Source: Clostridiales bacterium (GTDB lineage: Bacteria > Bacillota > Clostridia > Peptostreptococcales > JAAYPU01). From it: DNA of 5,625 bases. Both the position numbers and the translations under genes were made by a program. Positions 1-5,375 of the stretch are shown piece by piece (position 1 is the stretch's first letter; each line of letters opens with the position of its first letter). The DNA lies in contig JAAYPU010000223.1 of assembly GCA_012519645.1 (NCBI GenBank), forward strand, positions 1 through 5,625, read 5' to 3'. Under the pieces are notes generated by a model, which saw nothing but the letters and a program-made list of their open reading frames with translations, was not told where the DNA came from and ran no database searches.

Positions 1-59
1 AGAATTTAGGAGTTTTGCAATTCTTGCATAAGTAAACTTTAAAAGATTGGAGTGGGCGT

Positions 60-455
60 ATGGAAAGAACATTGGTAATAATAAAGCCGGATGGTGTAAG
101 AAGAGGTCTGATAGGTGAAATAATATCAAGGTATGAGAAGAAAGGCCTGAAGATTTCAAACATAAGGATGATACATGCGGATGAGGAAATTTTAAAAAAG
201 CATTATGCAGAACATCAGGGTAAAAGCTTTTATAAAGATCTTTTAGATTTTATGATGAGTGGTAGGATTGTTGTAATGGTGGTTGAAGGAAAGAACGTTG
301 TTGAAACCGTTAGGAAAATCAATGGAAAAACCAATCCTCTGGAAGCGGAGATGGGCAGTATTCGGGGAGATTTCGCAAATTTCGTAACTGAAAATATTGT
401 TCATGGATCTGATTCTGCAGAAAGCGCAGAGAGAGAAATCAGCATTTGGTTTTAA
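60..455 (+). CDS. ndk: Nucleoside diphosphate kinase
   Basis: Cytosolic enzyme that moves the gamma phosphate of ATP (or another NTP) to NDPs and dNDPs through a phosphohistidine intermediate, balancing NTP and dNTP pools. The 131-residue product shows the whole active site: K9 in the N-terminal KPDGV motif, Y49, F57, R85, T91, R102 in IRGDF, N112 and the catalytic H115 in NIVHGSDS. These sit at a constant offset of three from the usual family numbering (K12, R105, H118), so nothing is missing within the core. The protein stops right after the EREISIWF segment, roughly 10-18 residues earlier than many bacterial Ndk proteins, so the usual C-terminal extension is absent. The ATG is preceded by GGAG at 49-52, 7 bases away. 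tdk follows 82 bases later on the same strand. The family assignment is very secure. Confidence 0.97.
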   Translation: MERTLVIIKPDGVRRGLIGEIISRYEKKGLKISNIRMIHADEEILKKHYAEHQGKSFYKDLLDFMMSGRIVVMVVEGKNVVETVRKINGKTNPLEAEMGSIRGDFANFVTENIVHGSDSAESAEREISIWF

Positions 456-489
456 TTTTCTTTGCGAATAAAGAGGATAATATTTAGGT

Positions 490-518
490 TTGTCGAATTA
501 ATTTTATTTACATATAAA
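490..518 (+). promoter_or_regulatory. Possible sigma-A promoter for tdk
   Basis: A -35-like TTGTCG (490-495) and a -10-like TATAAA (513-518) are separated by exactly 17 bases in the ndk-tdk gap. The predicted start, near 525, would leave a leader of only about 13 bases and would fall inside the Shine-Dalgarno region (AAAGGTG, 524-530). The site may therefore be a chance match in AT-rich DNA, with tdk transcribed by readthrough from ndk. No convincing terminator lies between the two genes. Confidence 0.3.
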
Positions 519-537
519 AAAAGAAAGGTGTAACGTT

Positions 538-1116
538 ATGGCACAATTGTATTATAGATACAGTACTATGAATGCAGGAAAATCAATTGAAGTTATAAAG
601 GTAGCTCATAATTATGAGGAACGCGGTAAAAATGTTTTAGTACTTACATCAGCTATCGATGACAGGTACGGCCTTGGAAAGGTAACATCCAGAATAGGTT
701 TTTCCAGGGATGCCGAACTTATATTTGATGATACAAATCTACTTCAAATGTTCTTAAATAAGCATAAAGTTCAACCTATAGACTGCGTATTAGTAGATGA
801 ATGTCAATTTCTAAAGAAACATCATATTGAAGAATTGGCTGAAATTGTAGATAGCTGTGATGTACCGGTACTATGTTATGGGTTGAAGAATGATTTCAGG
901 AATGAACTTTTTGAAGGTTCATATTATCTGTTGGTTTATGCCGATAAGATAGAGGAGATCAAAACTATTTGCTGGTGTGGTAAGAAAGCGACGATGGTTG
1001 CACGTATTGTAGATGGCAAGCTTGTGAAATCCGGAGAGCAGATAAAAGTGGGCGGAAATGAAATGTATGTGTCGTTATGCAGAAAGCATTACAACGACGG
1101 ACGACTTAAAGAGTAA
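538..1116 (+). CDS. tdk: Thymidine kinase (TK1-type)
   Basis: Cytosolic salvage enzyme that phosphorylates thymidine (and deoxyuridine) to dTMP with ATP. The 192-residue product begins MAQLYYRYST and carries the P-loop at 8-16 (ending NAGKS). The Walker B segment VLVDECQF (84-91) contains E88, the expected catalytic base. The C-terminal lasso region has GEQ (166-168) and GGNEMYVSLC (172-181). The four structural zinc ligands are visible: C145 and C147 in CWC, and C181 and H184 in CRKH. The N-terminal form resembles the E. coli and Streptococcus Tdk subgroup rather than the Bacillus type. The ATG follows AAAGGTG (524-530) at 7 bases. With ndk directly upstream, two enzymes of dTTP salvage are neighbours; the intervening dTMP kinase is not in the window. 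The stop codon lies four bases before a palindromic repeat element. Confidence 0.97.
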   Translation: MAQLYYRYSTMNAGKSIEVIKVAHNYEERGKNVLVLTSAIDDRYGLGKVTSRIGFSRDAELIFDDTNLLQMFLNKHKVQPIDCVLVDECQFLKKHHIEELAEIVDSCDVPVLCYGLKNDFRNELFEGSYYLLVYADKIEEIKTICWCGKKATMVARIVDGKLVKSGEQIKVGGNEMYVSLCRKHYNDGRLKE

Positions 1117-1120
1117 TACT

Positions 1121-1248
1121 GGTTTCAGGTCTCAGGCTTAAGGTCAAACTGACAACTGATAACTGAAAACTGACATTTAAGGTTGAAATTTGCTTTACAA
1201 GCAAATTTCTTCATTATCTTTCAGTTGCCAATTTTCAGTTTTCAGTTG
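1121..1248. repeat. Heptamer-built palindromic repeat element, copy 1
   Basis: The left arm (1121-1176) reads as eight contiguous 7-base units. It starts with GGTTTCA and GGTCTCA and ends in four units of consensus ACTGANA at 1148-1175. The centre is TTAAGG (1177-1182) followed by a perfect hairpin (1185-1209). The right arm (1219-1246) holds four 7-base units of the complementary type TTTCAGT, one of them diverged (TGCCAAT). Bases 1153-1175 and 1226-1248 match as inverted repeats at 20 of 23 positions. The element lies between the convergent tdk and radical SAM genes, and its right half forms the 3' end of the latter. A related copy is at 5376-5505. No transposase is present. It resembles in style the heptanucleotide repeats (STRR) of cyanobacteria or a miniature palindromic mobile element; the family is not identified. 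The outer limits are approximate. Confidence 0.8.
1185..1209. other. Perfect 11-bp hairpin at the core of repeat copy 1
   Basis: GAAATTTGCTT (1185-1195) and AAGCAAATTTC (1199-1209) are exact reverse complements around a 3-base loop. The stop codon of the minus-strand radical SAM gene (1197-1195) lies at the loop. The stem is AT-rich and is followed by a T-rich but interrupted stretch on the + strand (1206-1222). It may help end or protect tdk transcripts, but it lacks the GC-rich stem and uninterrupted U-run of a standard intrinsic terminator. Confidence 0.75.
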
Positions 1249-2157
1249 TATCCCCTGCCGGCTGTTTCTTTTGAGCAATTCTTTGTCTATGCCATTCAGG
1301 ATGCCTTTTTTATCCGTGCTCCATTTAGGGGCGACCAATGATCTCCAAGGAGCGTCGCCTGTCAGGCGATGAATGGTAATATTGGGTGGAATGAGTTCTA
1401 AGGCATCTACTACCAACTGTATATATTCATCTTTTTCCAATGTCCTGAAAATACCTTTCTCATATATTTCGGCAAGGCGTGTATTCTCTAAGACATGCAG
1501 CAAATGTATTTTAATGCCAAAAATATTCTTTTCAGACATGTATCTCACGGATTCTAGAATTTCATCTTTTGATTCATTGGGCAGTCCAAATATAAGGTGT
1601 ACGACAATTCGGATATTGTATTTATTCAGATTTTCAACGGCTCTCTCAAAAGTGGATAGAGGATAACAGCGATTTATAAGAATGGCTGTTTTTTCATGAA
1701 TACTTTGAAGTCCTATTTCTATCCAGAGGTAGGTTTTTTTATTGAGCTCAGAAAGCAATTCTAAGACATCATCCGAAAGACAGTCCGGACGTGTCGCAAT
1801 AGCAAGCCCTATAACATCAGGATGGGATAATGCCTGATAAAATATTGTTTTTAAATCGTTTATTTCTCCATAGGTGTTGGTATAGCTTTGAAAATACGCG
1901 ATATATTTTCCGCTTGGCCATTTCTTTTTTAATAGAGATATTTGCTCGGTAAGCTGTTCGTTTATATTTAATACACTAGAAGAAGTAAAGTCACCTGAGC
2001 CCTTTTCCGAGCAGAAAATACATCCGTCATTGCTTAGGGTGCCATCTCTATTAGGGCATGAAAAGCCTCCATCCAAAGAAAGCTTTATTACCTTGTAACC
2101 AAATTCCTTTTTCAGATAGCTGCCTATGGCATTATATCTTTTATTATTATAAAACAT
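1195..2157 (-). CDS. Radical SAM protein, YhcC/YtqA (TIGR01212-like) family
   Basis: Predicted [4Fe-4S] radical S-adenosylmethionine enzyme of 320 residues. The cluster cysteines are C34, C46 and C49 in a C-X11-C-X2-C arrangement (CPNRDGT then CIFC), as in E. coli YhcC, an Elp3-like radical SAM branch. Later family stretches include IATRPDC (120-126), WIEIGLQS (145-152), VVHLIFGLP (185-193) and IHRLTGDAPW (262-271). In B. subtilis and streptococci the YtqA subgroup (MnmL) takes part in making mnm5s2U at the tRNA wobble base. That role is possible here, but the usual partner methylase gene mnmM is not adjacent. The ATG at 2157 is preferred because the conserved protein begins close after it and AAGGA lies 11 bases upstream; an in-frame TTG at 2223 would add 22 unconserved residues. 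Residues from about 304 on (QLKTENW...) are encoded by the palindromic repeat, so the C-terminus is probably not ancestral. Confidence 0.92.
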   Translation of the reverse strand: MFYNNKRYNAIGSYLKKEFGYKVIKLSLDGGFSCPNRDGTLSNDGCIFCSEKGSGDFTSSSVLNINEQLTEQISLLKKKWPSGKYIAYFQSYTNTYGEINDLKTIFYQALSHPDVIGLAIATRPDCLSDDVLELLSELNKKTYLWIEIGLQSIHEKTAILINRCYPLSTFERAVENLNKYNIRIVVHLIFGLPNESKDEILESVRYMSEKNIFGIKIHLLHVLENTRLAEIYEKGIFRTLEKDEYIQLVVDALELIPPNITIHRLTGDAPWRSLVAPKWSTDKKGILNGIDKELLKRNSRQGIQLKTENWQLKDNEEICL

Positions 2158-2244
2158 AATTTCTTCATTCCTTAGAAAAAAGATATCAATTGTAACATCA
2201 AAACTGTTAAAGCGGGTTATCAAACGCTTTTATCATATATTGAT

Positions 2245-2272
2245 AGTATAAACACAATACAGTGAAAGTTAA
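2245..2272 (-). promoter_or_regulatory. Probable promoter of the radical SAM gene
   Basis: On the minus strand, TTAACT (2272-2267) and TATACT (2250-2245) are spaced by 16 bases. This predicts a start near 2238 and a leader of about 80 bases before the ATG at 2157. A short inverted repeat, TATCA and TGATA around a 5-base centre (2231-2245), overlaps the start region and could be an operator, though it may be chance in such AT-rich DNA. I see no equally good promoter for the divergent lipid kinase gene in 2273-2394. Confidence 0.4.
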
Positions 2273-2394
2273 AGCAATATTATATTATCACGGTTTAACA
2301 GATTCTTTTCCTGCAGCAATAACATAGTATGTTTAATAATCACAATATTTAGTAATAATAAAATCATGGAATAATTTAGCAAGAGGGTGAATGT

Positions 2395-3276
2395 ATGTAC
2401 GTATTGCTTATTTATAATCCAATGGCCGGGAATAGTTTGTTTAAAAACTATCTTGATTTTATAATAGGAAAATTTCAAAGCAGCGGACATCAAATCATTC
2501 CATACCGAGTTGAAGGAACAGAAGCGCTTAACAATAAAATTAAAGCCATTAAACCAAATGAATATCAAAGAATTCTCATTGCAGGAGGCGACGGGACTAT
2601 AAATCAGGTCGCCAACAGCTTATTGCATAATAATATCGATCTGCCAATAGGTATTTTTCCTGTGGGCACAGCAAATGACTTTGCACAGTATTTCAATTTG
2701 CCTAAAACAATAAGGCGCATGACTGAAATTGCTTTAAGCGGCAAATATACATATAGTGATGTAGGAAGAATCAATGACAAGTATTTTATAAACGTTGCAA
2801 GCTTTGGTTCTATTATTAATGTCAGTCAAAAGACCGATACTAAGGCAAAAAATACATTAGGAGTATTGGCATATTATTTAAAAAGCATTGAGGAAATTCC
2901 CAACATTAAGCCTATATTTGTTACAGTAGAAAGTGATGAGTGTGATTTTTCCGGAGAAATATTTTTTATGCTGATTATGAATGGAAAATCTGCAGGAGGG
3001 TTTAAAAAACTAGCACCTTTTTCATCGATTAATGATGGAAAGCTGGATATTTATATATTTAAAAATTGTTTGGCATACGAATTATTCTCTTTGTTATTAA
3101 AAGTATTTAATGGTGAACACATAAAAAGTAATCATGTAATTTTTTTTCAGACTAATAAATTACTGATAGATTGTGATAATAATATAGGTACGGATATTGA
3201 CGGGGAAAAAGGACCGGACTTTCCTCTGATGGTTGAAAATCTACCCGGAAAACTAAGAATAATTGCTGATGTTTAG
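2395..3276 (+). CDS. Diacylglycerol kinase-like lipid kinase (YegS/BmrU family)
   Basis: Predicted ATP-dependent lipid kinase of 293 residues, acting at the inner face of the membrane. In Firmicutes the related DgkB phosphorylates diacylglycerol released by lipoteichoic acid synthesis, returning it to phospholipid as phosphatidate. The N-terminal catalytic domain shows IYNPMAG (6-12), the nucleotide-binding GGDGTINQV (64-72) and GTANDF (91-96). The C-terminal beta domain shows DVG (122-124), NVASFG (133-138), GGFKKLAPFSSINDGKLD (201-218) and IDGE (268-271). D66, D95, D214 and E271 appear to match the metal-network and proposed catalytic-base residues of S. aureus DgkB. There is no transmembrane segment. 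The ATG follows AGAGGGTGA (2382-2390) at 4 bases; an ATG at 2391 is out of frame and opens only eight codons. The exact lipid substrate cannot be told. It stands alone, divergent from the radical SAM gene, and no terminator is evident after it. Confidence 0.93.
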   Translation: MYVLLIYNPMAGNSLFKNYLDFIIGKFQSSGHQIIPYRVEGTEALNNKIKAIKPNEYQRILIAGGDGTINQVANSLLHNNIDLPIGIFPVGTANDFAQYFNLPKTIRRMTEIALSGKYTYSDVGRINDKYFINVASFGSIINVSQKTDTKAKNTLGVLAYYLKSIEEIPNIKPIFVTVESDECDFSGEIFFMLIMNGKSAGGFKKLAPFSSINDGKLDIYIFKNCLAYELFSLLLKVFNGEHIKSNHVIFFQTNKLLIDCDNNIGTDIDGEKGPDFPLMVENLPGKLRIIADV

Positions 3277-3378
3277 AATATATTAATGTTTCGAAACTGT
3301 ATTTACGTGCATTTTAAGTGCCAAAAATAAATGACATTGGAAAAGAGGGATTTATAGGAAAAAAATTTGATAAAAGCA

Positions 3379-3407
3379 TTGCAAAAAATAACCAGAGATG
3401 TTATACT
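3379..3407 (+). promoter_or_regulatory. Sigma-A promoter with extended -10, upstream of the zinc-ribbon gene
   Basis: TTGCAA (3379-3384) and TATACT (3402-3407) are spaced by exactly 17 bases. A TG at 3399-3400 one base before the -10 gives an extended -10 (TGTTATACT). The predicted start is near 3414, giving an unusually long leader of about 119 bases before the ATG at 3533. This is the best promoter in the window. The stretch 3277-3378 before it holds no gene and no clear terminator. Confidence 0.65.
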
Positions 3408-3431
3408 AAATCGATTTATATATCATAGTAA

Positions 3432-3531
3432 TAAGATAATAGATTTAAAGGGATTTAACACTTTCTCCTTGTATGGAAAATGTAATCCTTAAATCTTATC
3501 TTAGGTGTTAATTGAAAAGGAGAAGTGTTTT
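3432..3531 (+). promoter_or_regulatory. Structured 5' leader with anti-Shine-Dalgarno sequence
   Basis: Two competing pairings can be read by hand. First, 3432-3455 pairs with 3484-3503 in a 20-bp stem with two 2-base bulges: T3432-A3439 with 3496-3503, 3442-3448 with 3489-3495, and 3451-3455 with 3484-3488. Second, the 28-base loop of that stem contains AACACTTTCTCCTT (3457-3470), which is complementary to the ribosome binding region AAGGAGAAGTGTT (3517-3529) over 13 pairs with a single bulged T. A third option is TTAACAC (3455-3461) with GTGTTAA (3505-3511). The leader could therefore hide or expose the ribosome binding site, as a riboregulator, thermosensor or ligand switch. No known riboswitch class is recognised. 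The complementarity is seen directly; the function is inferred. Confidence 0.55.
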
Positions 3532-3532
3532 A

Positions 3533-3700
3533 ATGGCAGACAAAACATTAGTATGTAAAGACTGCGGAAAAGAATTTATCTTTACTGAAGGAGAGCAAGC
3601 TTTTTACAAAGAAAAAGGTTTTGAAAATGAACCTCAAAGATGTCCGGCATGCAGAAAAGCTAAAAAGCAAGCCAGAAACGACAGAGGACCTAGAAGATAA
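3533..3700 (+). CDS. Small zinc-ribbon protein
   Basis: A 55-residue basic protein with two knuckles, C8-x-x-C11 (CKDC) and C37-x-x-C40 (CPAC), expected to bind one zinc ion. Between them is a conserved-looking FIFTEGEQAFYKEKGF stretch (15-30), and the tail is rich in Lys and Arg (41-55). It matches what I know of the small probable zinc-ribbon proteins (zf-trcl type) frequent in Clostridia, whose function is unknown; nucleic acid or ribosome binding is a guess from the basic tail. The ATG at 3533 is chosen over an in-frame TTG at 3512, because AAGGAG (3517-3522) lies 10 bases before the ATG and would be inside the longer reading frame. It is preceded by a long structured leader and followed by a terminator, so it is probably mostly monocistronic. 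The neighbouring RNA helicase hints at a shared RNA or cold-response role. Confidence 0.85.
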   Translation: MADKTLVCKDCGKEFIFTEGEQAFYKEKGFENEPQRCPACRKAKKQARNDRGPRR

Positions 3701-3710
3701 TTCTGCGAGT

Positions 3711-3748
3711 AACCCTATTAGAATATATTCTCATAGGGTTTTTATTTT
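3711..3748 (+). terminator. Intrinsic terminator after the zinc-ribbon gene
   Basis: AACCCTAT (3711-3718) pairs perfectly with ATAGGGTT (3733-3740). The stem continues, after a T-C mismatch, through AGAA/TTCT around a TATA loop, and is followed by a T-rich tract (3739-3748, one A). This is a standard rho-independent terminator 10 bases after the stop codon. It should largely separate the zinc-ribbon gene from the helicase gene. Confidence 0.9.
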
Positions 3749-3760
3749 GATAAGCTTATT

Positions 3761-3769
3761 TGATATATA
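3761..3769 (+). promoter_or_regulatory. Weak candidate promoter for the helicase gene
   Basis: TGATATATA (3761-3769) fits an extended -10 (TG, one base, TATATA), with a start near 3776 and a 23-base leader. No good -35 is present: the position 17 bases upstream reads TTTATT and overlaps the terminator. The alternative is readthrough of the terminator from the zinc-ribbon promoter. Confidence 0.25.
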
Positions 3770-3798
3770 GAAGATGATTAATTGAAAGAAGGTATTAA

Positions 3799-5373
3799 AT
3801 GGAAAACAAAAAATTTAGTGATTTGGGGCTTAAAGAATCAATATTAAAAGCAATTGATGATATGGGTTTTGAAGAACCTTCACATATCCAGGCAGAAATC
3901 ATTCCGGTTTTATTAGAAGGACATGACGCTATTGGACAAGCACAAACAGGTACAGGCAAGACACTGGCATTCGGGGCGCCGATATTAAATAATTATACAA
4001 GGACGGAAGGCAAAAAAATATATAGTATCATTTTAACTCCAACCCGAGAGTTAGCGATACAAGTAAATGATGAACTTAACAGGATCGGAAAGCATATAAA
4101 AGCACACATTTTGCCGGTATACGGCGGACAGCCGATAGAAAGGCAAATCTATGCCTTGAAAAAAGGTGTGGATATTGTTGTGGGTACACCGGGGCGGGTA
4201 TTGGATTTAATGAAAAGGAAGCTAATTGATTTAAGCGAAATAGATTTTCTGGTACTGGATGAAGCTGATGAAATGCTAAATATGGGTTTCATAGAAGACA
4301 TTGAGGAAATCATAAAAAGCTGTAATCAGGACAGACAGACGATGCTGTTTTCAGCAACCATGCCAAAAGAAATCAAGGAATTAGCTCAGCACTATATGAA
4401 ACCTGATTCGAAGCATGTAATCATAGAAAAGAGTACAATGACCGTATCTACGGTTTACCAATACTATTATGAGATCAAGCAAAAAGACAGATTTGAAACA
4501 CTTTGCAGAATATTGGATGTGGATGATCCTTCAAGTGTCATTATTTTCTGTAAAACAAAAAAAGGTGTGGATGAATTAGTAGAGGGCATGCAATCCAGAG
4601 GTTATAATGTGGAAGGTATGCATGGAGATATGAGTCAAAATCAAAGAATAAATACTTTGAGGAAATTCAAAGAAAAGAATATAGAGTTTTTAGTAGCAAC
4701 AGATGTGGCAGCCAGAGGGATAGATGTAGAAAATGTATCTCATGTAATAAATTATGATTTACCCCAGGATATTGAATCCTACGTACATAGAATAGGGAGA
4801 ACCGGGCGTGCGAACAAAGAAGGAACAGCATATACATTGGTGACTCCAAGAGAGTACATGTTTTTAAAGCAGATAGAGCGCATTACCAAAGGGAAAATAA
4901 AAAGAAAAGATGTACCCAGTATCGATGATATTTTTACGGCTAGATACAGAAGCATGCTTCATAGAGTTAAAGAAATCCTGGAAAAAGACGATTACAAAAA
5001 ATTTGTTCCTTTGGCAGCAAGCCTTGATGAGGAATTCAGCCTTGTGGATGTGGCGGCTGCTTTGATGAACATGGTTTACAGAAGTGAAATAAGCTATGAT
5101 TATAGTGAAAGCAACATTGATTCTTCTCCGGATTTTGTGAGACTGTTTATGACTGTCGGCCGGATGGATAATCTGACCCCCAGACAGCTATTACAATTTT
5201 TGAATAGTAAAGCTCAAGTAAACAAAGAAGAGGTAGGGAATATTGATATTCTAAATAAGTTTACTTTTGTTGATGTAACAGAGGATGCAGCAAAATCAAT
5301 TATTAAAAACTGCAATGGCAAGAAATTTGCCGGCAGGAGGCTTAAGGTTGAAATATCGGAGAAAAGACGGTAG
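3799..5373 (+). CDS. deaD: DEAD-box ATP-dependent RNA helicase, DeaD/CsdA type
   Basis: Cytosolic RNA helicase that unwinds short RNA duplexes with ATP. DeaD/CsdA relatives act in ribosome assembly, mRNA decay and growth in the cold. The 524-residue protein has every core motif: Q motif with Q31 (FEEPSHIQ), I AQTGTGKT (48-55), Ia PTRELA (81-86), GG (109-110), Ib TPGR (130-133), II DEAD (154-157), III SAT (185-187), IV VIIFC (247-251), V TDVAARGID (301-309) and VI HRIGRTGR (330-337). Residues about 375-425 resemble the helical dimerisation segment of DeaD. About 446-520 forms a DbpA-like RNA-binding domain (VRLFMTVGRMDNLT, VGNIDIL, GRRLKVEI). The long low-complexity Arg-rich tail of E. coli DeaD is missing. 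The ATG follows GAAAGAAGG (3784-3792) at 6 bases. A terminator separates it from the zinc-ribbon gene, and a palindromic repeat begins two bases after its stop. Confidence 0.95.
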   Translation: MENKKFSDLGLKESILKAIDDMGFEEPSHIQAEIIPVLLEGHDAIGQAQTGTGKTLAFGAPILNNYTRTEGKKIYSIILTPTRELAIQVNDELNRIGKHIKAHILPVYGGQPIERQIYALKKGVDIVVGTPGRVLDLMKRKLIDLSEIDFLVLDEADEMLNMGFIEDIEEIIKSCNQDRQTMLFSATMPKEIKELAQHYMKPDSKHVIIEKSTMTVSTVYQYYYEIKQKDRFETLCRILDVDDPSSVIIFCKTKKGVDELVEGMQSRGYNVEGMHGDMSQNQRINTLRKFKEKNIEFLVATDVAARGIDVENVSHVINYDLPQDIESYVHRIGRTGRANKEGTAYTLVTPREYMFLKQIERITKGKIKRKDVPSIDDIFTARYRSMLHRVKEILEKDDYKKFVPLAASLDEEFSLVDVAAALMNMVYRSEISYDYSESNIDSSPDFVRLFMTVGRMDNLTPRQLLQFLNSKAQVNKEEVGNIDILNKFTFVDVTEDAAKSIIKNCNGKKFAGRRLKVEISEKRR

Positions 5374-5375
5374 CC

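Noticed and set aside
15..43. Promoter for ndk (TTGCAA, 17 bases, TTTAAA)
   Set aside because: Both boxes match poorly and the predicted start would fall on the ribosome binding site; the real promoter is probably before the window.
459..475. Terminator after ndk (TCTTT/AAAGA)
   Set aside because: The stem has only five weak pairs and is not followed by a T-run.
1190..1666. Two + strand open frames at 1190-1372 and 1373-1666
   Set aside because: They lie antisense to the conserved radical SAM gene, have no ribosome binding sites and resemble no family.
2158..2223. N-terminal extension of the radical SAM protein from a TTG start
   Set aside because: The 22 added residues do not look like the family, and the ATG at 2157 with an upstream AAGGA gives the expected N-terminus.
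2269..2568. Minus-strand open frame of 99 codons
   Set aside because: It overlaps the start of the conserved lipid kinase gene and its upstream AT-rich DNA. The composition is that of translated noncoding sequence.
3288..3297. GTTTCGAAAC palindrome after the lipid kinase gene as terminator
   Set aside because: It has no loop and no T-tract. It could be a short protein site but nothing supports that.
3512..3532. TTG start for the zinc-ribbon protein, adding seven residues
   Set aside because: This start would place the Shine-Dalgarno sequence AAGGAG inside the coding region, while the ATG at 3533 is correctly spaced from it.
4667..4849. Minus-strand open frame of 60 codons
   Set aside because: It is antisense to the region encoding helicase motifs V and VI, with no independent support.
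5342..5354. TTAAGGTTGAAAT, identical to part of the core of repeat copy 1 (1177-1189)
   Set aside because: It lies in the helicase codons for the family-typical LKVEI segment and has no hairpin or heptamers around it, so it is most likely coincidence.
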